The notes: a model not told the origin generated them from the letters alone. A stretch of DNA of 64,000 bases from Candidatus Thiobius zoothamnicola (GCA_030826945.1 JAPQLC010000023.1:21130-85129); one strand, 5' to 3'; shown: positions 29,310 to 39,084, counted from the stretch's first letter. Numbers and translations are program-made.

Positions 29310-30671
29310 TCATGATTTGTTGTTGATGAATGTTTGCGCTAATGAATGATAAATGGGTTGCGGACAAACGAGCCGGGATACGCCATAGGCGATTGCGGCG
29401 GTCGCCAGCAAAGGCAGCGCCATATCGTATTCTGCTGTGATTTCAATCACAATGACGACGGCGGTCAGAGGCGACTGTACCACGCCGGTGAAGTAAGCGG
29501 CCATCCCCAACAAAATCATCGCGCTTGATGGCGCAACAGGCCACCAATAGGCTAGGTCAGCGCCTAAACCGACGCCTGTGGCTAAAGAGGGAGCGAAAAT
29601 ACCTCCTGGAATGCCGGTTAGAAAAGAAGCGGCGGTCGCTAAAGCTTTATTGATTGGATACCAAGGGTCAAATTCTGCGGTATTGGCGATGATGGCCTGG
29701 GCTTCAAGGTAACCTGTGCCATTTGCGCTATAGTCAGACAGGAAGGCGATGATGGCGAGCACCCAGCCGCCAACGAAAGCTGATCGTAAAGGCGCGTGCG
29801 TAGCGATTGGCGTTATGACCTGAGTGGTTTTGATCAGGGTCTGCGCAAACAAGCCGCCGAGTAAGCCGCCAATAACGCCGACCACGGGGGCAATTGACCA
29901 GATCCTCCAGTCCGGCGGCGGATTGTCCGATAAAACGCCAAAATAATCGTAATGCCCCGTTATGCTGATTGCGGCGATACCGGCTAACACAACAGCGATC
30001 ATGATTGAGCTATGGATTGGATATTGACTGCTGCGGCGCATTTCTTCGATCACAAACACCATGCCCGCCATTGGTGTGTTGAATGCGGCGGCCATGCCAG
30101 CGGCACTGCCGGCCATAATCCAGTGTTGATAAGGGCAGCTTGCTGGCAGTCGTGTTAAACGCCGCATCGAATACATGATGGCGGCACCGATGTGGATGGA
30201 TGGCCCTTGTCGGCCAATGGAACCGCCTGCCAATAATCCCAGTAAGGTTAATAACACTTTACCGATGGCGATCCGCCATGACAGTAAAGTTGTTTTCTGG
30301 TGGCTTTGTAAAGCGGCTAAAGTTTGTGGGATGCCGCTGCCTTGCGCGCCAGGGAAATAACGGAAGGTGAGCCAGACTATGCCGAGTATGCCGCATGGCG
30401 TCAGTAATAAGGGGAGGTACGGATTGAATGCCGCAAGCTGTAAGAATGCATGATTCGCTAATTCAGCCAATTTGGCGAACAGTACGCAAACCAAACCGAC
30501 CAGGATCGTTCCTCCCCAGAATGCCAAGCGGATACGCCAAGCCTGCGAAGACAATAAAAGGCGTTTTGAGCGGCGTAAATGGGATCCGATGTTTTGCAGA
30601 TGAGGATGGCGGTGAGATATTTTCGTATCTCCTGAAAAAGGGTGTGCGGACAAGTTTACTGAATTTGTCAT
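29310..30671 (-). CDS. ClC-family chloride transporter or channel
   Basis: A ClC protein of about 453 residues with the repeated-helix fold. The selectivity motifs GSGIPQT and GIFAPSLATG are intact. The motif normally written GREGP reads GRQGP (SIGRQGPSIHIG), so the gating glutamate is glutamine. The internal proton glutamate region (VFVIEEMRR) is retained. There is no C-terminal CBS pair. The start is uncertain: GTG at 30692 or ATG at 30671, neither with a clear ribosome site. It is divergent from the amino-acid-binding protein gene. Confidence 0.9.
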   Translation of the reverse strand: MTNSVNLSAHPFSGDTKISHRHPHLQNIGSHLRRSKRLLLSSQAWRIRLAFWGGTILVGLVCVLFAKLAELANHAFLQLAAFNPYLPLLLTPCGILGIVWLTFRYFPGAQGSGIPQTLAALQSHQKTTLLSWRIAIGKVLLTLLGLLAGGSIGRQGPSIHIGAAIMYSMRRLTRLPASCPYQHWIMAGSAAGMAAAFNTPMAGMVFVIEEMRRSSQYPIHSSIMIAVVLAGIAAISITGHYDYFGVLSDNPPPDWRIWSIAPVVGVIGGLLGGLFAQTLIKTTQVITPIATHAPLRSAFVGGWVLAIIAFLSDYSANGTGYLEAQAIIANTAEFDPWYPINKALATAASFLTGIPGGIFAPSLATGVGLGADLAYWWPVAPSSAMILLGMAAYFTGVVQSPLTAVVIVIEITAEYDMALPLLATAAIAYGVSRLVCPQPIYHSLAQTFINNKS

Positions 30672-30821
30672 GATTGAGTTGGCAGAGTACACAATGACTC
30701 AGCATTACTGATTTTTATGCTATACCCCTGTACGGTTTATGAATCGTGGCGGGTCTGTTGAGTCTGTCGGGTATCCGCACGGTGCATTTTCGTTGCTAAA
30801 TCTGATAAGAGGAGTTTGAAC

Positions 30822-31832
30822 ATGAAAACAATGATTGCCGCTATGGTGTTGGCTGGCATAGGTGTGGCCTCATCGGCGAATGCCGGCACTTTGCAGGATG
30901 TACAGAACAGAGGTTATTTAAATTGCGGCGTGAGCACAGGGCTGGCTGGTTTTTCGCAGAAAGATGAAAAAGGCAATTGGAGTGGCTTGGATGTTGATGT
31001 GTGTCGCGGCGTTGCGGCGGCGGTGTTGGGTGATGCATCCAAGGTCAGGTATAAGCCGTTGACGGCTAAAGAACGCTTTACCGCTTTGCAATCTGGCGAG
31101 ATTGATATTTTGTCGCGTAATACGACCTGGACGCATACCAGAGATACCTCTTTGGGATTGAATTTCGCGGGTACTATCTATTATGACGGTGCCGGCTTTA
31201 TGGTGCGCAAAGCATTGGGGGTCAACAGTGCCACCGAATTGGATGGCGCTGCGGCTTGTATTCAGGCAGGTACCTCCACAGAGTTGGCAATTGCGGACTT
31301 TTTTCGTGAAAGAAATATGGAATATAAAGTCGTCACTTTCGATACTTCTGACCAGACCCGCATTGGCTTCTCTTCTGGCCGGTGTGATTTTCTGGTATCG
31401 GATCAATCCCAATTGTATGCGTTGCGGATTGGTTTGAAGAAACCGGATGAGGCGAAGGTGTTGCCTGAAGTGATTTCAAAGGAACCGTTAGGTCCTGTGG
31501 TACGCCAAGGTGATGATGCTTGGTTTAATGTCGTCAAATGGACAGTTAATGCCTGGATTGAAGGTGAATATCAGGGTGTGACCTCCGCTAATGCCAATCG
31601 GTTGAGAAAAATTGGCAAACCAGGCCAAAAACGTTTGTTAGGCTCTGAGGGGGATTTGGGCAGAAAACTGAATTTGCCGGATGACTGGGGCTATCAAATC
31701 ATCAGGCAGGTTGGTAACTACGCGGAATCTTTTGAACGTAACGTAGGCATGGGGTCGCCCTTGAAGATTGCGCGTGGTTTGAATGCGCAATGGAACCAGG
31801 GCGGTATTTTGTACTCTCCAGCCATGCGTTAA
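30822..31832 (+). CDS. aapJ: General L-amino acid ABC transporter periplasmic binding protein
   Basis: A 336-residue periplasmic binding protein of the AapJ/BztA type (family 3). The signal peptide is MKTMIAAMVLAGIGVASSANA. Family segments include RGYLNCGVSTGLAGFS and GLDVDVCRGVAAAVLGD. GAGGAG lies seven bases before the ATG at 30822. The permease and ATPase genes (aapQMP) that normally follow are missing; a strong hairpin and the convergent typA come next. It must either work with a transporter encoded elsewhere or be a relic. Confidence 0.9.
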   Translation: MKTMIAAMVLAGIGVASSANAGTLQDVQNRGYLNCGVSTGLAGFSQKDEKGNWSGLDVDVCRGVAAAVLGDASKVRYKPLTAKERFTALQSGEIDILSRNTTWTHTRDTSLGLNFAGTIYYDGAGFMVRKALGVNSATELDGAAACIQAGTSTELAIADFFRERNMEYKVVTFDTSDQTRIGFSSGRCDFLVSDQSQLYALRIGLKKPDEAKVLPEVISKEPLGPVVRQGDDAWFNVVKWTVNAWIEGEYQGVTSANANRLRKIGKPGQKRLLGSEGDLGRKLNLPDDWGYQIIRQVGNYAESFERNVGMGSPLKIARGLNAQWNQGGILYSPAMR

Positions 31833-31842
31833 TTTTCCCGGC

Positions 31843-31888
31843 AATAAACTGCGTGGTCGTTTGCGAGGGCGAGCGTCCGCAGTTTATT
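31843..31888 (+). terminator. Terminator after the amino-acid-binding protein gene
   Basis: AATAAACTGCG (31843-31853) and CGCAGTTTATT (31878-31888) form a perfect 11-bp stem around a 24-base internal region, ten bases past the stop codon. The end of the stem runs into TTTC. It separates this gene from typA and confirms that it is transcribed alone. Confidence 0.7.
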
Positions 31889-32003
31889 TTCATGCTTGGG
31901 GTAATGGCATACAGAATCGCGAAATTGACGCCATTATAGAGGGGTTGGCGTTTCTCACTGTTCAGAAGGGCTGAATGCTAAAACGCCTGTCCTAGAGGTT
32001 GTG

Positions 32004-33818
32004 TTAAATGGCCCGCGAGGCCCGTTTGCGTTCATGTTCTTTCAGCAGTTTTTTGCGTAGACGAATGGCTTCTGGCGTCACTTCGACGAGTTCATCGTCT
32101 TCGATAAATTCTAACGCCATTTCCAATGTGACCCGTATCGGCGGTGTCAAAATGAGTGCGTCATCTTTGCCCGCCGCGCGAACATTGGTCAGTTGTTTGG
32201 CTTTCAGTGGATTAACCACCAGGTCATTGTCGCGGGAATGGATACCCACTAATTGGCCTTCGTAGACTTCATCGCCCGGTGAAACCATCAAGCGCCCCCG
32301 TTCTTGCAGGTTAAACAGTGCATAAGCCAGCACTTTGCCTTGTCCATTGGCGATCAATACGCCGTTCTTACGCGCTGCGATACCGCCGCTCGCCGCCGGG
32401 CCGTAATGGTCAAAAACGTGGTATATCAGGCCTGTGCCCGAGGTCATTGTCATAAAATCGGTTTGCAGGCCAATTAATCCCCGGGAAGGCGCAATATAAT
32501 CAAGACGTACGCGGCCTTTGCCGTCAGGCGTCATGTTTTTCAGCGCGCCGCGCCGTTCGCCCAGTGCTTCCATGACCGCACCTTGATGTTGTTCTTCGAT
32601 ATCAACGGTAAGCTGCTCATAAGGCTCGCAACGTTCTCCGTTGATCTCACGTAAAATCACTTCAGGACGCGACACCGCCAGTTCAAAGCCCTCCCGGCGC
32701 ATATTCTCAATCAGCACGGAAAGGTGTAATTCACCCCGGCCTGAAACTTTGAATTTTTCCGGGTCGCTGCCTTCTTCCACCCGGAGAGCCACGTTGTGAA
32801 TCAATTCACGCTCCAAACGATCCTTGATTTGGCGCGATGTCAGATATTTGCCTTCACGCCCGGCGAAAGGCGATGAATTGACCTGGAAGGTCATGGAGAC
32901 GGTGGGTTCATCCACGCTCATCGCGGGCAGTGGTTCGATCTGTTCCGGGTCGCACAGGGTGTCAGACACTTTGGGTGCTTGCAGACCGGTAATGGCGACA
33001 ATATCCCCGGCACTGGCTTGCTCCACTTCGTGCCTGTCTAACCCGAGATAGCCGTACACAATGCCGATTTTGCCCCGATATTCCGTACCATCACGCTGAA
33101 TCACCGTCACATTCTGGTTGGGTTTGGCGATGCCCCGGGTAATCCGCCCGATAGCGATTGCGCCAACATAGCTGTTGTAGTCCAGATTGGATATCTGCAT
33201 TTGAAAAGGCGCTTCGGGATCCACGGCGGGCGGCGGACAATGGGCGATGATGGCTTCAAACAGCGTTGTCATATCGCCATCGCGCGTTTCCTCTGAAGTG
33301 GATGCATATCCATTAATGGCTGAGGCGTAAATAACCGGGAAATCCAATTGCTCATCTGTTGCGCCCAAATTATCAAATAAGTCAAAGACTTGATCGACCA
33401 CCCAATTTGGGCGTGCGCCCGGTTTGTCAATTTTATTGACGACCACAATTGGCCTGAGGCCGTGGTTGAAGGCTTTCTGAGTGACAAAACGGGTTTGTGG
33501 CATTGGCCCTTCCTGAGCGTCAACCAATAACAAGACGGAATCCACCATGGATAACACGCGCTCCACTTCGCCACCAAAGTCGGCGTGCCCCGGTGTGTCA
33601 ACAATGTTGATGCGATAATCCTGCCAGCGAATAGCGGTGTTTTTCGCCAGAATGGTGATACCCCGCTCCTTTTCCTGATCATTTGAATCCATCACGCGCT
33701 CAATTTCACCAAAGCGCTCGCCCAGCGTGCCGGATTGTTTAAGGAGTTCGTCAACCAAAGTCGTTTTTCCATGGTCAACATGGGCTATAATCGCCACATT
33801 GCGTAGTTGTTGAATCAC
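32004..33818 (-). CDS. typA: Ribosome-associated GTPase TypA/BipA
   Basis: A 604-residue translational GTPase involved in 50S assembly and stress adaptation. The G1 motif AHVDHGKTT (residues 12-20), G3 [12 protein letters not shown] and G4 NKIDKPGA are intact, followed by the EF-G-like domains and the BipA-specific C-terminal domain. The start is GTG at 33818, the only start that includes the complete G domain. It is a single gene between convergent and divergent neighbours. Confidence 0.97.
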   Translation of the reverse strand: MIQQLRNVAIIAHVDHGKTTLVDELLKQSGTLGERFGEIERVMDSNDQEKERGITILAKNTAIRWQDYRINIVDTPGHADFGGEVERVLSMVDSVLLLVDAQEGPMPQTRFVTQKAFNHGLRPIVVVNKIDKPGARPNWVVDQVFDLFDNLGATDEQLDFPVIYASAINGYASTSEETRDGDMTTLFEAIIAHCPPPAVDPEAPFQMQISNLDYNSYVGAIAIGRITRGIAKPNQNVTVIQRDGTEYRGKIGIVYGYLGLDRHEVEQASAGDIVAITGLQAPKVSDTLCDPEQIEPLPAMSVDEPTVSMTFQVNSSPFAGREGKYLTSRQIKDRLERELIHNVALRVEEGSDPEKFKVSGRGELHLSVLIENMRREGFELAVSRPEVILREINGERCEPYEQLTVDIEEQHQGAVMEALGERRGALKNMTPDGKGRVRLDYIAPSRGLIGLQTDFMTMTSGTGLIYHVFDHYGPAASGGIAARKNGVLIANGQGKVLAYALFNLQERGRLMVSPGDEVYEGQLVGIHSRDNDLVVNPLKAKQLTNVRAAGKDDALILTPPIRVTLEMALEFIEDDELVEVTPEAIRLRKKLLKEHERKRASRAI

Positions 33819-33997
33819 AGGTGTTACACCGGGTAAGGATTAAAGACGGCGCGCGATTATACCGGGGTTGACCCTATGTTGTTCGGTTTAATCCGAATTT
33901 AAGCCAGCCTCATGATGACGCGATCCAGGGACGATCATTATCTGATAGGGAATAACAAAGAAACCCATCTGTTTGCTTTTTGGCAAGGGGAGTCAAC

Positions 33998-35329
33998 GTG
34001 GAAACTGTATCCCAGCGTATCAGCATGATTTTGAGTCTGGTGCTTTTATTGGCTTTCAGCAGCGCCCAGGCTGAAACCTTATTGGATATTTACCGGCTGG
34101 CGAAGAAAAATGACCTGGCATTCCTGGCGCAGATTTATGCGGGCGATGCTTCTGCAGAAATTCACGAGCAAGCCAAATCCGCTTTTTTACCGACTTTATC
34201 CGCCGGGTATCGCTACAGTCACACCATACAGGATGTTCGCAGCGCGGCGAATGACGTTTATGCGGTTGGCGCGAACAGTTTTCCTGTCACTGAGTTCAGC
34301 CTGGATGCAACCCAATCCATCCTGAACTATGAGAATATTGCCCGCCTGCGTCAATCACGTATTGAATTGCGCAAAATTACGGCTGACTTGCAAGCAGCCC
34401 AACAAGCTTTGTTGATGAAAGTGGTGGAGCGTTATGTCAATGTGCTGAACGCCAGAACCGAGCGGCGAAATGCCAGGATTGAAGCCAACACTTTCAAGCG
34501 CCAATGGAAGCTGGCGCGGAACAAGCCACCGGCTCTGGCGGCCAGCTTGCAAGCGGATGCGCATTTACGTACGGTTGAGAACCAATATAAGAGTGCTTTA
34601 CGTGCATTGGAGGAAATGACGGGGCAACCGGTTATTTCGATTCAACTGCTGAAACCGGCGATTGACATCGTGCGGCCCAAACCTGCCGTGCCAGATGAAT
34701 GGGTGACGCTGGCACAAAAAAATAACCCTGCTCTATTGGCGCAACGCGAACGGTTCGGCATGTCCGTTGAGGAAGTGAATGCCCGGCAAGCGACCCGATT
34801 GCCGACGCTGGATTTCGTGGTCAGCCACGACAAAAAAAGAACTGACCGCACTTTGTTCGGCGGCGGCAGCAAATATAACACCACTGAACTTGCGCTTGAG
34901 GTGAGTTTGCCGCTATACAATGGCGGTGCGACTTCATCCAAAATCCGCCAGGCGCAACATTTGCGCAAAAAATCCCAGGCGGAACTGGATCTTGTACTGC
35001 GTCAGGTCAAACACCAAACCATGGATGCGTTCGATACGGTGCAATCAACTATCACCAGTATTGAAGCCCTGCAAAATTTAGTCCAGGTGGGCCAGAAAGA
35101 TGTGAAGGCTAAACGCGCGGCGGCCAAATCCGGGGAAATTTCCAATACTCAGGTGCTGAATGCATTACGCACTTTATCCCGGGCGGAAACCGACTTTGCC
35201 AATGCCAAACACAATTATCTGCTGGATATTGTTCGTCTTAAAGGCATCGTTGGTATCCTGTCTGAAGCTGATCTTAATGCCATGGCGCATCACTTTATGG
35301 GCGACACGGCGGCGCTGCAAAAGCGTTGA
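33998..35329 (+). CDS. tolC: TolC-family outer-membrane efflux protein
   Basis: An outer-membrane channel subunit of about 443 residues for type I secretion or RND/MFS efflux. The signal peptide ends SSAQA, followed by ETLLDIYRLAKKNDLAFLAQ, typical of TolC. Two long coiled-coil repeats follow, with the conserved LPTL and ALEVSLPLYNGGATSSKIRQA segments. The GTG at 33998 has AGGGGA six bases upstream. No inner-membrane pump genes are adjacent, consistent with a shared TolC. Confidence 0.88.
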   Translation: METVSQRISMILSLVLLLAFSSAQAETLLDIYRLAKKNDLAFLAQIYAGDASAEIHEQAKSAFLPTLSAGYRYSHTIQDVRSAANDVYAVGANSFPVTEFSLDATQSILNYENIARLRQSRIELRKITADLQAAQQALLMKVVERYVNVLNARTERRNARIEANTFKRQWKLARNKPPALAASLQADAHLRTVENQYKSALRALEEMTGQPVISIQLLKPAIDIVRPKPAVPDEWVTLAQKNNPALLAQRERFGMSVEEVNARQATRLPTLDFVVSHDKKRTDRTLFGGGSKYNTTELALEVSLPLYNGGATSSKIRQAQHLRKKSQAELDLVLRQVKHQTMDAFDTVQSTITSIEALQNLVQVGQKDVKAKRAAAKSGEISNTQVLNALRTLSRAETDFANAKHNYLLDIVRLKGIVGILSEADLNAMAHHFMGDTAALQKR

Positions 35330-35349
35330 GGCACAGTGCAATTCTATGA

Positions 35350-36096
35350 TCAGGTTTCTGTCGCGGCGCTCGGGCCAAACGCGCGCAAACGTTGCGTACG
35401 CATCCTGATGGGTCTGACAGTGGAAACCCTTTTTACCGCGCGTAAGGCATAAACGCCGTTCAAGCCCGGGGCCAGCGACTTACCTCGCGCATCCAGCCAA
35501 TCCAGGTGTTTCGCCCATGTTTCATTGGATACAGGCGGCGCAAAAGCGCAGACATTGCTGGATTCAATATCAAAACCCAACACGCTCAGCCAGTCATTCA
35601 CGCGCCGATAAGATAAAAAGTGCCCGGTCCAGGGCGTGCCGCCCCGATGTTGCAAAAATAATCGACCTAAGCCCCAGAGACTGATGGGATTAAAGCCCAG
35701 AATAATCACCCGCCCCTCTGGAATCAGCACCCGTTCGACTTCCTTGAGCACCCGATGCGGATCCAAAGAAAAATCCAGTGTGTGTGGCAAAACCACCACA
35801 TCAATGGATGCTGTCGCTAAAGGCAGCATTTCACTACAGGCATACAGCATAGTGGTTGAGTCAGTCTCATCATGCAGACTTAACTGTAAACAGTACTGCA
35901 CCGGCAACCCGTCATAGCACGCTAAGGAATGGCCAAACCCTTGTATCTGCACCAAATAATAACCGAACAACCCAGCATGCAAATCAATCAATAAACGTTG
36001 CTCCAATTGCATGAGCCGAAGCCCGGCCGGGCGATTAAACCAAGCGCGGATGGATTGATGCAGTTCCTTTTGCGCACTGAGGTATGTCGGCTTCAA
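35350..36096 (-). CDS. Class I SAM-dependent methyltransferase, YafS-like
   Basis: A Rossmann-type methyltransferase of about 248 residues. The motif I region is degenerate, but post-I and later motifs are clear: CSEMLPLATASIDVVVLPHTLDF and EVERVLIPEGRVIILGFNP. In many gammaproteobacteria a gene of this kind lies beside gloB, rnhA and mltD; here it is divergent from mltD. The start is taken as TTG at 36096, eight bases after AGGG and 39 bases from the mltD start. The longer open frame would overlap mltD. The substrate is unknown. Confidence 0.8.
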   Translation of the reverse strand: MKPTYLSAQKELHQSIRAWFNRPAGLRLMQLEQRLLIDLHAGLFGYYLVQIQGFGHSLACYDGLPVQYCLQLSLHDETDSTTMLYACSEMLPLATASIDVVVLPHTLDFSLDPHRVLKEVERVLIPEGRVIILGFNPISLWGLGRLFLQHRGGTPWTGHFLSYRRVNDWLSVLGFDIESSNVCAFAPPVSNETWAKHLDWLDARGKSLAPGLNGVYALRAVKRVSTVRPIRMRTQRLRAFGPSAATET

Positions 36097-36135
36097 GATT
36101 GTTACCCTGGAACGCTTTACGTATAGTGTCCGGTC

Positions 36136-37545
36136 ATGAGAAAAATACCCCCGCATTCTGAACAAAATCAGCGGCGTCAGCAATGGAGCCGACAACTTTT
36201 TATGATTCTGCTGACCTGCGCCGCTTGTCTGCCTGCTAGCGGCAATCAAAGCGTACTTTCACACCAAGTGACTCAGCCAATAGCGGTAACGGATATTCCG
36301 GCGCAGCATCTCAAATCATCTGATGAACAACCGCAAGACCTGCGCCAGCCTGCCGAAAATGCCAATCTGGTGGCAGAATCCGGTTTGACGGATAGCCTGT
36401 GGCGACGTGTTCGTGCGGATTTGCGTTTATTGTCATATCAGCACCCCAAAATCACCTATGAGATGGAGCGCCTTCTGCGTTATCCGAAAGCACTTGACGT
36501 CTTGTTGAATCGCGCAAAACCTTATTTACACTACATCATTGGGCAGGTTGAACAGCATGATTTGCCGCGCGAATTGGTTTTGCTGCCAGCCGTCGAAAGT
36601 GGTTTTCGTCCGCATGCTTATTCACGCAACGGTGCTGTCGGGTTGTGGCAATTCATGCCAGCGACCGCGCGAATGCTGGGCTTACAGCAACACTGGTGGT
36701 ATGACGGCAGACGTGACATCACTGCATCCACGCAAGCGGCGATCAAATACCTCACCCGGTTGAATACGCTTTTCAAGGGCGACTGGCTGCATACGCTGGC
36801 CGCCTATAATGCAGGCTCGGGCACTGTCAGTCGGGCTATACAAAAAGCGCAACGCAATAACCAACCGACAGATTATTGGTCGCTCGATTTACCGGCAGAA
36901 ACCCGGGATTATGTGCCGCGTTTAATTGCACTGGTGAAAATCATTCATGAACCAAGCCGGTATGATATCCAGCTACCGGAATTCGCCAATCAACCCCATT
37001 TTGCGATGGTTGAAGACTTTCAACAAATCGACCTGCAAATCGCAGCCGATCTGGCTGACGTATCATTGGAAACCTTGCTCAAGCTTAACCCGGCTCTGAA
37101 ACGTGGCGTCACCCACCCAGCCAGCTCCACGCAATTGCTGTTACCGGTGAATGCGAAAATGACTTTCCAAAAAGCGCTGGCCGCTTTGCCGGATGATAAG
37201 CGGCTACGTTGGCGCAAACACAAAATACGCCAAGGCGAAACCCTTAGCCATATCGCTCATCAATATAAGGTGCCAATCAGCGCCATTCGTCAAACCAATC
37301 AGTTATCCAGCAATCTCATCCGGGCGGATAGACATTTGTTTATCCCACTGACCCAATCCGTCTCACTGGCGAAAATACAGAATTTGTTTAAACAAGAAGT
37401 TCGCTATCATGTACGGAAAGGCGATTCCCTGTATGCCATTGCGCGTAAATTTCAAGTCAAAATCGCCGACCTTAAGCGTTGGAACAAAGTCAGCCGATAT
37501 CTGCATCCCGGGCAAAAACTGACGGTTTACATTAACTCGACTTAA
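36136..37545 (+). CDS. mltD: Membrane-bound lytic murein transglycosylase D
   Basis: Cleaves peptidoglycan glycan strands in the periplasm, forming 1,6-anhydro ends. The 469 residues have an N-terminal hydrophobic export segment (about residues 20-35), a GH23 catalytic domain with Glu154 in LLPAVESGF followed by GAVGLWQFMPATARMLGL, and two clear C-terminal LysM repeats (about residues 360-410 and 420-465). A degenerate third repeat may lie around residues 295-340. It is the last core gene before the accessory island; a cassette-type junction lies seven bases past its stop. Confidence 0.95.
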   Translation: MRKIPPHSEQNQRRQQWSRQLFMILLTCAACLPASGNQSVLSHQVTQPIAVTDIPAQHLKSSDEQPQDLRQPAENANLVAESGLTDSLWRRVRADLRLLSYQHPKITYEMERLLRYPKALDVLLNRAKPYLHYIIGQVEQHDLPRELVLLPAVESGFRPHAYSRNGAVGLWQFMPATARMLGLQQHWWYDGRRDITASTQAAIKYLTRLNTLFKGDWLHTLAAYNAGSGTVSRAIQKAQRNNQPTDYWSLDLPAETRDYVPRLIALVKIIHEPSRYDIQLPEFANQPHFAMVEDFQQIDLQIAADLADVSLETLLKLNPALKRGVTHPASSTQLLLPVNAKMTFQKALAALPDDKRLRWRKHKIRQGETLSHIAHQYKVPISAIRQTNQLSSNLIRADRHLFIPLTQSVSLAKIQNLFKQEVRYHVRKGDSLYAIARKFQVKIADLKRWNKVSRYLHPGQKLTVYINST

Positions 37546-37552
37546 CCAAGCT

Positions 37553-37559
37553 GTTATGC
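37553..37559 (+). mobile_element. Candidate left junction of the integron cassette array
   Basis: GTTATGC fits the G/TTNNNY core at which integron cassettes insert. It lies just past mltD, at the point where base composition drops sharply. It is the natural left end of the array if the first cassette begins at 37554. There is no attI or integrase in the window. Confidence 0.35.
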
Positions 37560-37615
37560 GCCAAACAGAAATAATTAGCATTAGCAACTGAAAAAGTACA
37601 AAATTCTGCTTATGA

Positions 37616-38317
37616 TTGACATTGTGGAATACTGACACTGTGAAAAATAAATCCGAATTAGTTTCCTTCCATGATGGAAAAGATTTGAAACAAAATAACC
37701 TGGGTGGCTTCATGGGATTGAAGTGCGTCCAGGTATCGGACTGTAAAGAAATAGAAAAGCTAAGAAAACTGTATAGGCGATCTTATTTCAATAAGTACTA
37801 CCTCGGGTGGTGTGATAACTTTGATAGACGGTTTGATAACCTATCAAGATGGTATCGATTAAATAAACAAGAATCAAAGTCGGTATACTCTTTATGTAGA
37901 GTTACTTACAAATATTGTAGAAAGTCATTACCAATAGATTTCGGGAAGTCGAAGATAAGAATTGATAATAAAAGCATGACTTGTGAAATAAATAATTTTA
38001 CTTATAAAAACAGAAGCCACGGAATAACTCTGATAAGGCATGTGCTAGATGATTTAGAAAAGCAAGGAATAGATCTAGTCTATTGTTTGGTAGATAAAAT
38101 ATATAGGAATTCTTATGAGCTAAATACAAAAGTATTTAAATTCTCTCCAATCCAGGAAGATCTTGTGTTTCCTGATATAAAATATAACAAACCGGGTAGC
38201 AGTATTTCTGTGAACTGGGAGATTCTAGTTCAAGACACATTGTCTAGAAAAGAATTTCTGGGTGAATTCTGTAGAGAGCCGACAGTAGATACGCGCATAA
38301 TAAATGAGTCCAGCTGA
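37616..38317 (+). CDS. AT-rich cassette gene, possible GNAT-like protein
   Basis: A protein of up to 233 residues that I do not recognise with confidence. It is rich in Lys, Asn, Tyr and Ile, with codon use and base composition very unlike the neighbouring core genes. The segment LIRHVLDDLEKQGIDLVYCLVDK with later YELNTKVFKFSP loosely resembles an acyl-CoA N-acyltransferase fold. Starts at TTG 37616, GTG 37640 or ATG 37712 are all possible; only 37712 has a GGGTGG-like site. The stop codon TGA lies inside the left core of an attC site, as is usual for a cassette gene. Confidence 0.6.
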   Translation: MTLWNTDTVKNKSELVSFHDGKDLKQNNLGGFMGLKCVQVSDCKEIEKLRKLYRRSYFNKYYLGWCDNFDRRFDNLSRWYRLNKQESKSVYSLCRVTYKYCRKSLPIDFGKSKIRIDNKSMTCEINNFTYKNRSHGITLIRHVLDDLEKQGIDLVYCLVDKIYRNSYELNTKVFKFSPIQEDLVFPDIKYNKPGSSISVNWEILVQDTLSRKEFLGEFCREPTVDTRIINESS

Positions 38318-38401
38318 CATACTCCCTCAGTGGTCATTTTGTGCTTTTTATAGCACAAAAATCCCCCTACTACGGCACGCAGCTGATTCTTGGCGTTAGC
38401 T
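38312..38401 (+). mobile_element. attC recombination site 1
   Basis: Left core AGCTGAC (38312-38318) matches, with one mismatch, the complement of right core GTTAGCT (38395-38401). A 9-bp inner stem (38337-38345 with 38352-38360) gives an imperfect palindrome. The right half, GCAGCTGATTCTTGGCGTTAG, follows the classical attC pattern. It closes the cassette of the AT-rich gene. Confidence 0.65.
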
Positions 38402-38434
38402 GCTAAAACGCTCAATTGCGTGTAACATGTAGCC

Positions 38435-38905
38435 ATGAGTGTAACCGTCTATGTTGAATCCTCCGTCATCAGTTACTTGGCTTCCCGCCCAAGCTGAGAT
38501 TTAGTGACTGCTGCGCGCCAAGCTATCACTGTGAAATTATGGGAAGAAAGGCGGCACCAGTATGAGGTTTATATTTCGGCGCTCGTCGAAGAAGAAACTT
38601 CTAAAGGTGATTTGTCCGCTGCAGAGAAACGGCTTGCTTATGTTGCAGAAATTCCGGCGCTGGATGTCACTGATCAAGCAAATGCATTAGCCAAAGATTT
38701 ACTTAGGCAAGGGGCTGTTCCTAAAAATAGCGAGGAAGATGCCTTGCATAGCGGTATTTCGGCTGCTGCAGGTATAGAATATTTGCTTACCTGGAATTTT
38801 AAACACATCAACAATGCAGCAACCAAAGCAGCCATTTCGGGAGTAATTGAAGCCCATGGCTTCGCCTCTCCAGTGTTGTGTTCACCTGAAGAACTTGGGG
38901 TGTAA
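38435..38905 (+). pseudogene. PIN-domain (VapC-like) toxin gene with an in-frame stop
   Basis: Translation from the ATG at 38435 gives MSVTVYVESSVISYLASRPS and then TGA (38495-38497). The same frame continues without shift as DLVTAARQAITVKLWEERR to the stop at 38905. Related PIN proteins have Arg-Asp at this point (PSRDL), so a single CGA-to-TGA change explains the break. The PIN features are an N-terminal Asp/Glu region (VYVESS), an internal EEDALHSG segment and LTWNFKHINN near the C-terminus. PIN toxins are RNases. Either the gene is inactivated, or a GTG at 38504 makes an N-truncated, probably inactive product. The partner gene follows after two bases. Confidence 0.75.
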
Positions 38906-38907
38906 AA

Positions 38908-39084
38908 ATGATGTACGAAGATTCAATCGTATCTGAGATTAGAAAATATCGTTTAGAGCATGCGGCTAAATATGATCATGATCTTGATCGTATTTGCGAG
39001 GCACTTCGGAAACGTCAAAAAGAATCCAAGCGCAAAATTGTCACTCGTAGCCCCCGTTTGTTGTTTTCCAAAGTTGGCAGCTAA
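38908..39084 (+). CDS. Partner protein of the PIN-domain gene
   Basis: A 58-residue basic protein (MMYEDSIVSEIRKYRLEHAA at the start, ending RSPRLLFSKVGS). Small proteins of this form, with an acidic start and EIRKYRxEHA, commonly follow PIN genes of this type and are probably the antitoxin or an associated factor. It follows the toxin frame by two bases. Its stop TAA lies within the left core of attC site 2, so toxin and partner travelled as one cassette. Confidence 0.75.
   Translation: MMYEDSIVSEIRKYRLEHAAKYDHDLDRICEALRKRQKESKRKIVTRSPRLLFSKVGS

Noticed and set aside
37616..37644. TTGACA at 37616 as the -35 of a cassette promoter
   Set aside because: The sequence 17 bases downstream (TGTGAA) is a poor -10 box.
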